DNA from: JAYPLE01 sp047627515
GTDB taxonomy: Bacteria > Bacteroidota > Bacteroidia > Cytophagales > Cyclobacteriaceae
Assembly: GCA_047627515.1 (NCBI GenBank)
Contig: JBLHTU010000056.1
Coordinates: 1-18,482 of the forward strand
Reading direction: 5' to 3'
DNA: 18,482 nucleotides
Shown: positions 9,202-16,489 of the stretch, one piece after another
How the letters are laid out: every line of letters starts with the position of its first letter
Position numbering within the stretch: the stretch's first letter is position 1
Translations under genes and position numbers: made by a program
Notes under the pieces: generated by a model
The model's input: only the letters and a program-made list of their open reading frames with translations
What the model was told of the DNA's origin: nothing
Databases searched by the model: none

Positions 9202-10746
9202 ATGAAACATCTCTCCATACTTTTTAGCCTATTCATCTTTGTCTTGCATACAAGCAAGTCGCAAGATCTACCGATTGTAGATCAGATTGTGACGGAAGCC
9301 AATGATAATTCTCAGTTAGAAAGGCTAGGCCATGAATTGATGGATGTCATCGGACCTCGTCTGGTAGGGACTCCTCAAATGAAGCAAGCACATGATTGGG
9401 CAGAAGCGCAGTACAAAGAGTGGGGTATCACAGCCCGGAATGAGCAATGGGGCGAATGGCGAGGATGGGAGCGTGGGGTTACTCATATTGATATGGTGTA
9501 TCCCAGAATTCAATCACTGGAAGGCACCCAACTAGCTTGGAATCCAGGCACATCGAAAAAAGGTGTTACTGCAGAATTGATGGTATTGCCAGTAGTAGGG
9601 GATTCCGCGGAATTTCAGGCATGGCTACCTTCTGTTTCAGGAAAAATGGTGATGATTTCGATGAAAGAACCAACAGGACGCCCTGACTACAACTGGGAAG
9701 AATTTGCCACGGAAGAATCGTTCAAAAAAATGAAAGAGGAACGAGATCAGCAAACGGAAGAGTGGCGAGAAAATATAGTAAGAACGGGCTACACATCGCG
9801 CTCAATTATTGCTGCTTTAGAAGAATCGGGTGCATTAGCAATTGTTTCCTCTAGGTGGTCTCGTGGTTTCGGCGTCAATAAAATTTTTAGCGCTCGCACC
9901 AAAAATATCCCTACGGTCGATCTAGCGCTGGAGGATTATACCCTGTTGTATCGAATGGTTGAGTATGGTGATAAACCTCAAATAAAGATAATAGCTGAGT
10001 CTAAGGAACTAGGAATGGTTCCTACTTTCAATACCATCGCTGAGATCAAGGGAACTGAATTTCCTGAGGAGTACGTGATCCTATCCGCACATTTTGATTC
10101 GTGGGATGGCGGTACAGGAGCTACTGATAATGGAACAGGTACATTGGTTATGATGGAGGCAATGCGGATATTGAAGACATTGTATCCAAATCCTAAAAGG
10201 ACGATTATTGCGGGTCATTGGGGCAGTGAAGAGCAAGGGCTTAATGGATCTCGAGCATTTGTGGAAGATCACCCAGAGATAGTAGATAACGTTCAAGCAT
10301 TATTCAATCAAGATAATGGTACAGGCCGTGTCGTAAGGTTAACAGGGGGTGGATTTTTACATGCCTATGAATATTTAGGAAGATGGCTAGAGGCAGTGCC
10401 AAAAGACATCAGCAAACATATTGAGACAACTTTCCCTGGAATACCAGGAGGTGGTGGATCCGATTATGCTAGTTTCTTAGCAGCAGGTGCTCCAGCTTTC
10501 AGCTTAAGCTCTTTGAACTGGTCATACTGGAACTATACGTGGCATACCAATAGAGATACCTATGATAAGATTGTGTTCGATGATGTACGTAACAATGTTA
10601 TATTAGCTGCTGTGATGGCTTATATGGCAAGTGAAGATCCTGAACGGACATCCCGGGAGCAAAGCGTCCTTCCGATCAATCCAAGATCTGGCGAACAAAG
10701 AACATGGCCTGAGCCCCGTTCTCCTGAGCGTAAAGGAGGGCAGTAG
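9202..10746 (+). CDS. Secreted M28 family zinc metallopeptidase (carboxypeptidase Q-like)
   Basis: Exported aminopeptidase/carboxypeptidase of 514 residues that trims peptides outside the cytoplasm. I chose ATG 9202 rather than the in-frame TTG at 9175 because it begins a good signal peptide (MKHLSILFSLF..., cleavage near residues 18-21). A region resembling a PA-type insert (about 110-260) precedes the catalytic core. All five di-zinc ligands of M28 are present: H297 in 'SAHFDSWD', bridging D309 in 'ATDNGTG', E344 (with E343 as general base) in 'GSEEQG', D371 in 'NQDNGTG' and H448 in 'WHTNRDTYD'. The layout resembles animal plasma glutamate carboxypeptidase (CPQ), common in Bacteroidota. The M20-like gene follows 47 bases later and is probably co-transcribed. 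The basic, proline-rich C-terminal tail has no recognised function. Confidence 0.94.
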   Translation: MKHLSILFSLFIFVLHTSKSQDLPIVDQIVTEANDNSQLERLGHELMDVIGPRLVGTPQMKQAHDWAEAQYKEWGITARNEQWGEWRGWERGVTHIDMVYPRIQSLEGTQLAWNPGTSKKGVTAELMVLPVVGDSAEFQAWLPSVSGKMVMISMKEPTGRPDYNWEEFATEESFKKMKEERDQQTEEWRENIVRTGYTSRSIIAALEESGALAIVSSRWSRGFGVNKIFSARTKNIPTVDLALEDYTLLYRMVEYGDKPQIKIIAESKELGMVPTFNTIAEIKGTEFPEEYVILSAHFDSWDGGTGATDNGTGTLVMMEAMRILKTLYPNPKRTIIAGHWGSEEQGLNGSRAFVEDHPEIVDNVQALFNQDNGTGRVVRLTGGGFLHAYEYLGRWLEAVPKDISKHIETTFPGIPGGGGSDYASFLAAGAPAFSLSSLNWSYWNYTWHTNRDTYDKIVFDDVRNNVILAAVMAYMASEDPERTSREQSVLPINPRSGEQRTWPEPRSPERKGGQ

Positions 10747-10793
10747 AAATCCATAAAAGTAAAGCAAGAATTTACTGGTAAACCATAATTGAA

Positions 10794-12128
10794 ATGATAT
10801 CAAGAAGAAAGTTTGTGCATAAAACCGCATCAGGTATCGCATTGATTCCTATTTTACCAGTCGTAGGAAACCTTACCCCAGCGCCAGATACATTGGCGAT
10901 AGCTGAACGATATAGAGAACCCTTGCTTGATTTGCTCAAGCAGATGATCAGAGTGCAAAGTATCGGCGGTGAATCTGCTACTGAGGCACAGAAGGTCGTC
11001 TCTGACTTTTTATCTGAATTGCCTTATCGGACGGAGGAGAGTGCGGATCGGCCTAGTTTGTACGAGAGTCATCCAGAGTATATGCCGCCGAGTCCAGCCG
11101 GTGATGGTCCATTTATTAATGTAGTGGGTTGGCCTACCAAGACCCAGAAAAGACAATTCGCGATGTTCTCACATATCGATACACACAGTATTGAAGCGGG
11201 TTGGTCGAGAGATCCTTTCGAACCAAAGGTAGACGGAAATAGACTTTATGGCCTAGGAACGGCAGATGATAAGGGAGGTGTTGCAGCAATGTTAATAGCT
11301 GCCAAAGCCCTGCATGAAATGGGAGAGCCACTGCCTGTCGTTATGAGTCTTCATGGAAAAGGTGGCGGAGGACGAGGAAGTTTACCAGTATTTGAGCGTA
11401 TCAAGCAAACGGATCACCAGATGGGAGCTGTCCTGTATGTTCATCCGGCTGAAACAGGTCGAGGACTCGATGATATTAAAAATCAGGTGCAAGGTATTGC
11501 TGACCTTGAAATGACAATGAAGGGATGGAGAGGAGAAGCTTTAGAAATAGGAAGCATAGATTCTGCCGAATGGACAGAGGGTGGAAGTGCCTTGGATCGT
11601 TGCCTGGAGCTGTTACAGCTGCTTAGAGAAACAGTTTTTAAGGACATACTTATCAATATTGGCAGACTACAGGGTGGTGACCGAATCGGGTCTGTGGCAG
11701 ATGAAGTACAAGTTACTTTTCGGTTGAAATTTACTGGTGATTTTACCTGGAAGCAATTAGTTGATCAAGCAAATGAGGCAATTAATGGCTTTGTCAAAGC
11801 GCAGTCTACGGAGAAGGGAAAGTACTCCGCAGCTTTGAAATCTGTAGGATATATGACTAACCCAGGAGCTGCTGATTGGGATGCTCCGGAAAGTAAAGTA
11901 CTAAGAGACGCGATTACAGAAGTCAAGGGTCAACCTCCTACAGCTTATCCAAATCATTATGCGGGAGATATCAGATACCCGATCAGGTTATTAGACGTGC
12001 CTGCCTATGGAATAGGCTCACTAGCAGGAAATTTTTATCTACCAGACGAATGGGTGGATATTGATGACTTGGTTCGATTGGTTGCAGTTTGTATTCAAAC
12101 AATGCAAGGCTGGAGTCGTCTTGCGTAA
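10794..12128 (+). CDS. Tat-exported M20-like metallohydrolase with replaced catalytic site
   Basis: A 444-residue member of the M20/ArgE/DapE fold. It begins with a twin-arginine signal (SRRKF at 3-7, then a hydrophobic stretch), so it should be exported folded. The first M20 metal motifs are present: H127-I-D129 and 'GTADDKGG' with D158. The position of the usual 'DEEiGS' motif (general base plus ligand Glu) instead reads GGGRGS at 191-196, in 'HGKGGGGRGSLP'. The usual C-terminal 'aHgpdEw' His is Y415 in 'FYLPDEW'. The segment 'YVHPAETGRGL' (H217, E220) stands where the canonical 'EPT'-type segment is expected. A dimerisation domain of normal size separates the halves. It may be a variant subfamily with relocated ligands or a non-catalytic protein. 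The frame is intact and it probably shares a transcript with the M28 gene. Confidence 0.85.
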   Translation: MISRRKFVHKTASGIALIPILPVVGNLTPAPDTLAIAERYREPLLDLLKQMIRVQSIGGESATEAQKVVSDFLSELPYRTEESADRPSLYESHPEYMPPSPAGDGPFINVVGWPTKTQKRQFAMFSHIDTHSIEAGWSRDPFEPKVDGNRLYGLGTADDKGGVAAMLIAAKALHEMGEPLPVVMSLHGKGGGGRGSLPVFERIKQTDHQMGAVLYVHPAETGRGLDDIKNQVQGIADLEMTMKGWRGEALEIGSIDSAEWTEGGSALDRCLELLQLLRETVFKDILINIGRLQGGDRIGSVADEVQVTFRLKFTGDFTWKQLVDQANEAINGFVKAQSTEKGKYSAALKSVGYMTNPGAADWDAPESKVLRDAITEVKGQPPTAYPNHYAGDIRYPIRLLDVPAYGIGSLAGNFYLPDEWVDIDDLVRLVAVCIQTMQGWSRLA

Positions 12129-12142
12129 TACATTGATGCGCT

Positions 12143-12211
12143 AAGGAATGTTTTCTGCTATTTTATCCATGGTGGGTAGCCGCCTGATTCCTTGTGTTGC
12201 CTTTATTTTTT
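12143..12211 (+). terminator. Nested inverted repeats followed by a T-rich tract
   Basis: After the M20-like gene, AAGGAAT (12143-12149) pairs with ATTCCTT (12187-12193). Inside lies a GC-rich hairpin, GGTGG-GTAG-CCGCC, at 12171-12184 (one G-T pair). A T-rich tract follows at 12202-12211, eight bases after the outer stem. This could end the M28/M20 transcript or act as a leader structure for the H-NOX operon. The gap before the T-tract makes a classical intrinsic terminator uncertain. Confidence 0.25.
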
Positions 12212-12226
12212 CCAGTAATCTATAAA
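12197..12226 (+). promoter_or_regulatory. Candidate promoter of the H-NOX operon
   Basis: TTGCCT (12197-12202) and TATAAA (12221-12226) are 18 bases apart and would give a leader of roughly 50 bases before the ATG at 12287. This is the best candidate in the 158-bp gap upstream of the operon. It is not the Bacteroidota TTTG/TAnnTTTG pair. A near match to the -7 element, TAAATTTC at 12245-12252, has no good upstream partner. Confidence 0.3.
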
Positions 12227-12269
12227 AATGAGTCAATGGTAGAATAAATTTCATTATGCTGAGAAAGAA

Positions 12270-12283
12270 TGCTATTTTTAGCA
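12270..12283 (+). repeat. Small hairpin abutting the H-NOX start codon
   Basis: TGCTA-TTTT-TAGCA is a perfect 5-bp inverted repeat with a 4-base loop, ending 3 bases before the ATG at 12287. It covers the normal ribosome-loading zone and contains no Shine-Dalgarno sequence. It could be a weak translational control element, but a stem this short in A/T-rich DNA may be chance. Confidence 0.35.
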
Positions 12284-12286
12284 GAA

Positions 12287-12832
12287 ATGAAAGGTGTAAT
12301 TTTTTCTGAATATTTGGATTTCGTCGAGAATGGGTTTGGCTATGACGCGGTTGATGATATCATTGCATCCTGTGATTTGGCTTCTGAAGGTGCCTACACA
12401 TCCATTGGTTCTTATCCTTTTGAGGAGCTCCAACAACTCCTAACACAAACGTGTATTATTGTCGATCGTTCGGCCGAAGAATTGCTCAAGGGCTTTGGTG
12501 CTCACTTATTTACAATGTTTGTGAGCTCATATGGTCATTTTTTTGAGCATTCCAAATCTTCGTTTGATATACTGTCGGTCCTTGACGACCATATTCATCC
12601 AGAAGTTTTAAAGCTATATCCTGACGCAGAATTACCAAGTTTTGAGGTGACAGAGCGTTCGGACTCACATATGGTTATGGTGTATAAGTCTACGCGTAAA
12701 ATGAGTACGCTCGCGGAAGGTCTGATTGAATCATGCATGGTCCATTTCAAAGAAGAAGGTATCGTAAAAGCAGAACAACTTGATGAATTTGGTGAAATTG
12801 TCCGATTTACAATCTCAAGAACAGCTCATTGA
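12287..12832 (+). CDS. H-NOX haem-binding nitric oxide sensor
   Basis: Stand-alone H-NOX (haem-nitric oxide/oxygen binding, HNOB) protein of 181 residues, the usual bacterial length. I start it at ATG 12287 because family members begin MKG-I/V-I ('MKGVIFSEYLDFVE'); ATG 12269 would add six residues. Haem-site residues: proximal ligand H104 in 'IHPEVLKLYPDA', with a second His at 102; P117 matches the haem-distorting Pro115 of the Thermoanaerobacter protein; Y133-x-S135-x-R137 is the propionate-binding YxSxR motif. The site equivalent to the O2-stabilising distal Tyr140 of that protein is L142, predicting NO over O2 selectivity. Known partners are histidine kinases or diguanylate cyclases whose activity changes when NO binds. 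The 50-bp overlap with the hybrid kinase gene makes that kinase the obvious partner. Confidence 0.95.
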   Translation: MKGVIFSEYLDFVENGFGYDAVDDIIASCDLASEGAYTSIGSYPFEELQQLLTQTCIIVDRSAEELLKGFGAHLFTMFVSSYGHFFEHSKSSFDILSVLDDHIHPEVLKLYPDAELPSFEVTERSDSHMVMVYKSTRKMSTLAEGLIESCMVHFKEEGIVKAEQLDEFGEIVRFTISRTAH

Positions 12833-15806
12833 GCAAATCGCTCGACTTGAGCGAAGAATAGAGCGAGAACGAGCAGCGCGTAAGAGTGCTGAGTTTATTC
12901 TCGAGTCGAAATCTTTAGAATTGCATAATGCCAATAAGTCCTTGTCTTCCCTGAATGAACAGCTGGAGGGACATCTCGAGAGAAATGTTCAGTTCATTCA
13001 AGCTATCAATGAGTTTTCCAGTCATTTAATAGGGAAAAACGATATAGAAGAAATTGCATCCATTGTAACACACCGCCTTATTTCAAAATTTGGATTGGAG
13101 GATTGTGTGATCTATAAGGTAGCGGAAGGATATTGTCACCAAGTGTCTGCACTTGGTGTAAAAAATAATGAATACAATCAAGTCGTTGCCCCACTTCAAA
13201 TTAAAGTAGGAGAAGGGATCGTTGGTCATGTCGCTACGACCGGTATGGCTGAAATCGTCAGCGATACTTCGAAGGACTCCCGATATATTGTTGATGATTC
13301 AGTTAGACTTTCTGAATTGACTGTTCCTATCATATTTGAAAATAATATCATCGGAATCATAGATTCTGAACATAGTGAAAAGGATTTTTTTACAGAAGAC
13401 CATCTGAAAACCATTACGACTATTTCCAGATTGATAGCTGTATTATTCAAGAATGCATTGACTGAACAAAGGAATTTGACATTAGAGTCCAATTATGAGA
13501 AACGCTCAGAGATGCTCAATTCTTTGGTTCAAAACCTTCATTCGGGACTTTTGCTAAGTGATGAAAATGGAAAAATCATACTTACAAACAGTTTGTTCAA
13601 TAAGATCTTTAGAAGTTCACTTTCTGATTGGAATATTATTGGTGCAGACATAGATAAGCCAGCTGCAGAGATAAAACATATGTTTGTCGACCCTGAGGAC
13701 TTTATTGAGGTTTTGGCGTACTGTAGGGATCACAATACAGAAGTCACAAGGAAAGAGTTTGAGATGGTAGACGGAACCATTTTAGACTGTGATTTCATTC
13801 CCATCTTTTCAAAAGGACATTTTATAGGTCAGTTGTTACAGATTATGGATGTGACGGAGACTCGACATGCAAGTCAGCAAATAGCAGCTTCGGAAGAGAA
13901 GTACCGTGGGATAATTGAGAACATGGAGCTTGGCTTGTTAGAAGTAAACGTTGATCATAAAATTCTAAAAGCATACGATTGGTTTTGTGGTATGACTGGC
14001 TACACAAAGGATGAATTAATCGGTAAAGATGCTAGGGAGGTTTTCCTATCCGATGACTTCCGAGACCTTATGGATGAGCAGGATAAGCACAGGCTGAAGG
14101 GGGAGCAAAGCATCTATGAGGTGCAGATGAGAAAGAAAAATGGAGTATTCATCTGGGTACTGATAAGCGGCGCACCTTTCTATGACTCAGAAGGAAATCT
14201 TCTGGGTACCATTGGCATTCACTATAATATTGATGCGCGAAAAAGGCTTGAGCAAGATTTGCAGCAGTCCAAGGAACAGATCGAAAACGCGAGAGAAGCT
14301 GAGAAGCAGTTTTTAGCTAATATGAGCCATGAGATACGAAATCCATTGAATGCGATTATTGGTATCACCAACTTGCTGTACGACACCAACCTCAACACAG
14401 CACAACTTGATCATCTAAATAAGCTGAAGTATTCTTCTGACATGCTAATGGGATTGATCTCAGGGATTCTGGATATGTCCAAAATTGAAAGTGGGAAATT
14501 GGAGTTATTGGAAAAAAACCTGGATTTAAATGAAATCGTAGATGGGTTGATACAAGTTGCTGGATTTAATACATCTGGCCATGAGGTAGTATTTAATAAT
14601 AAAATTCCTACGTCAAATGATTTTAGAGCCTATGCTGACGCAACTATATTGAATCAGATTTTTTTAAACTTGATCAATAATGCAGTCAAGTTTACGTCTA
14701 ATGGCAGTATTTCGATTGAAGCACAAGTCGTTGAATCCAGTAATGTCTTTAATCGGTTTGAATTTAAAGTGGTAGATACAGGTATTGGAATTAGTGCTGA
14801 TAAGCTAGAATCGATCTTTGATATTTTTCAACAAGCGGATAAGGAGACCAAGCTTAAGTATGGAGGTACGGGGCTAGGGCTCAATATTGTCAAAAAGCTT
14901 GTCGCTATGTACGATGGGCGTATTAGAGCTGAAAGTACAGTAGGACACGGTACGTCAATTATTTTTGATCTTAATTTAAAAAGGATCTCACTTTCTTCAG
15001 AAAAAACAGCTCCGGTTAGCTATGAGAAGCTTGGCGCTAGAAGACTGCTAATCGTTGAGGATAATGAAATCAATCAGTATTATTTGTCAGGTATTCTAGA
15101 TAAATGGAATATACCCCATGATACCGCTGAAAACGGAATGATTGCACTTGAGGCACTGGAGAAGAATAAGTATAGTTTGATATTGATGGATATCCGAATG
15201 CCCGTAATGGATGGTTATCAGACCACTATAAACCTTCGATCTATGAGGCAAAATGCAAATGTAAATGTGCCAATTATCGCACTTACTGCCTCTGCTCTGG
15301 TCGATGAGAGAGAGAAGGCCCTACAAGCAGGAATGAACCATCATTTGACGAAGCCTTATACAGAGGAGGATCTAGGAGCTATTCTGGAAAAATTTGATGT
15401 GATCAGAAAGGTTGAATCCAAAAAGCAACTTACCTATTCATTTTCGGATGAGCTAGATGGTGAATATTTGCATAATTACTATCAGGATGATGTAGCTCGA
15501 GCGCAGACGATCTTTAAAATCTTTGAAAGGGTAATAGATGATGAATTTTTACATTTCAAAGTTTTTTGTAAAGACGAAAATTGGAAGAAAGCTGCAGCAG
15601 TAGCTCATAAGATTAAGCCCAATTTTTCAATGGTCGGATTGACTCATTTTTCTGAGCAAATGGACTTGTACGAAAATCTAGTGGAAGATTCTCAACTAAA
15701 AATCAAAATAAAAACTGAACTGCCAATACTTGAAAAAGAGTTAAAAGCTGGTAAATTGGTGATCAGCAAGGAGTTGATGATGATTGATCAGTTTTTAAGT
15801 ATATGA
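12783..15806 (+). CDS. Cytosolic H-NOX-associated hybrid histidine kinase (GAF-PAS-PAS-HK-REC-Hpt)
   Basis: A 1007-residue soluble phosphorelay kinase with no membrane helix. In order: charged coiled coil (about 10-70); GAF (about 75-225, with 'VGEGIVGHVA'); PAS (about 240-365); PAS-PAC (about 370-495); HisKA with H516 in 'MSHEIRNP'; HATPase with N-box N632/N633, G1 D665-TGIG and G2 GGTGLG (694-699); REC with acidic pocket E759/D760, phosphoacceptor D803 in 'LMDIRMP' and K857; Hpt with H942 in 'VAHKIKPNFS'. All phosphotransfer residues are intact, giving internal H516-D803-H942 transfer. I chose ATG 12783 over the adjoining TTG; it lies inside the H-NOX gene (50-bp overlap). H-NOX proteins typically tune such kinases in trans. 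GAF and PAS may add further inputs, but no cofactor-binding residues could be identified. Four-base overlap with the LytTR gene downstream. Confidence 0.94.
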   Translation: MNLVKLSDLQSQEQLIEQIARLERRIERERAARKSAEFILESKSLELHNANKSLSSLNEQLEGHLERNVQFIQAINEFSSHLIGKNDIEEIASIVTHRLISKFGLEDCVIYKVAEGYCHQVSALGVKNNEYNQVVAPLQIKVGEGIVGHVATTGMAEIVSDTSKDSRYIVDDSVRLSELTVPIIFENNIIGIIDSEHSEKDFFTEDHLKTITTISRLIAVLFKNALTEQRNLTLESNYEKRSEMLNSLVQNLHSGLLLSDENGKIILTNSLFNKIFRSSLSDWNIIGADIDKPAAEIKHMFVDPEDFIEVLAYCRDHNTEVTRKEFEMVDGTILDCDFIPIFSKGHFIGQLLQIMDVTETRHASQQIAASEEKYRGIIENMELGLLEVNVDHKILKAYDWFCGMTGYTKDELIGKDAREVFLSDDFRDLMDEQDKHRLKGEQSIYEVQMRKKNGVFIWVLISGAPFYDSEGNLLGTIGIHYNIDARKRLEQDLQQSKEQIENAREAEKQFLANMSHEIRNPLNAIIGITNLLYDTNLNTAQLDHLNKLKYSSDMLMGLISGILDMSKIESGKLELLEKNLDLNEIVDGLIQVAGFNTSGHEVVFNNKIPTSNDFRAYADATILNQIFLNLINNAVKFTSNGSISIEAQVVESSNVFNRFEFKVVDTGIGISADKLESIFDIFQQADKETKLKYGGTGLGLNIVKKLVAMYDGRIRAESTVGHGTSIIFDLNLKRISLSSEKTAPVSYEKLGARRLLIVEDNEINQYYLSGILDKWNIPHDTAENGMIALEALEKNKYSLILMDIRMPVMDGYQTTINLRSMRQNANVNVPIIALTASALVDEREKALQAGMNHHLTKPYTEEDLGAILEKFDVIRKVESKKQLTYSFSDELDGEYLHNYYQDDVARAQTIFKIFERVIDDEFLHFKVFCKDENWKKAAAVAHKIKPNFSMVGLTHFSEQMDLYENLVEDSQLKIKIKTELPILEKELKAGKLVISKELMMIDQFLSI

Positions 15807-16489
15807 GGTGTATAATAGTCGATGACGATGAAATAGCACGTGTTTCGCTAGAAATGCTATGCGATAAGATTGAAGATTTGGAAGTAGTTAAGTCTTTTGA
15901 AAATGGCATGTCTGCTCTTGGCTGGTTAAAGACTCAAGATGTAGATGTAATATTTTTGGATATCGAGATGCCTGACTTATCTGGCATGGAGTTAGTAAAA
16001 AGTGTAGATAATCTTCCACAGATCGTTTTTACTACTAGCCATTCCGAATATGCCATTGAGGCATTTGAACATCAGGTTACAGATTTTTTACCAAAGCCTA
16101 TTCAGCTTAGCCGACTCATTCGGAGTGTTGAACGTGTCAAAGAGTTACTTGACAATGTAAGTGTCCAAGAAGAGCAGAATCAGTTATTTGTAAGAGTGGA
16201 TGGTAAGTTCGTGCGGATCGATTTGTCTGAGATTATGTACATCGAATCTCTTGGCGATTATGTCAGATTTTATGCTGAGAGTGGTAGTAAATACATCGTT
16301 CATTCTACGATCAAGAATATTGCTGAAAAAATTACGAATAAGAATTTCCTGAAAATACACAGGTCCTACGTGATAAACCTATCTAAAGTGATAGATATTG
16401 ATGATACAAATCTATTGATCAATGATAAGGTAATTCCTATTAGCAGAGCGCATAAACAATTGCTTTTGAATAAGATTAAGACGCTTTAG
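15803..16489 (+). CDS. LytTR family DNA-binding response regulator
   Basis: Transcription regulator of 228 residues. The receiver domain (1-120) has acidic pocket D7-D9, phosphoacceptor D53 in 'FLDIEMPDLSG', T77 and K98 ('LPKPIQ'). The C-terminal LytTR domain (about 130-228) has the family signatures 'IMYIESLGDYVRFY' and 'IHRSYVINL' (HRSY at 186-189). LytTR proteins bind pairs of short direct repeats and usually activate nearby or surface/virulence-type genes. ATGA overlap with the hybrid kinase (stop 15804-15806) shows translational coupling, so it is the expected receiver of phosphate from H942 of the Hpt domain. I found no convincing LytTR direct repeats upstream of the operon. The 3' end runs 14 bp into the 3' end of the opposite-strand O-antigen ligase gene. 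Confidence 0.95.
   Translation: MRCIIVDDDEIARVSLEMLCDKIEDLEVVKSFENGMSALGWLKTQDVDVIFLDIEMPDLSGMELVKSVDNLPQIVFTTSHSEYAIEAFEHQVTDFLPKPIQLSRLIRSVERVKELLDNVSVQEEQNQLFVRVDGKFVRIDLSEIMYIESLGDYVRFYAESGSKYIVHSTIKNIAEKITNKNFLKIHRSYVINLSKVIDIDDTNLLINDKVIPISRAHKQLLLNKIKTL

Noticed and set aside
12269..12286. Earlier ATG for the H-NOX gene
   Set aside because: Family members start MKG-I/V, which matches ATG 12287. The upstream ATG also lies within the hairpin sequence.
12129..12286. LytTR direct-repeat binding sites upstream of the operon (autoregulation)
   Set aside because: I found no pair of matching 9-base repeats at the expected 11-13-base spacing.
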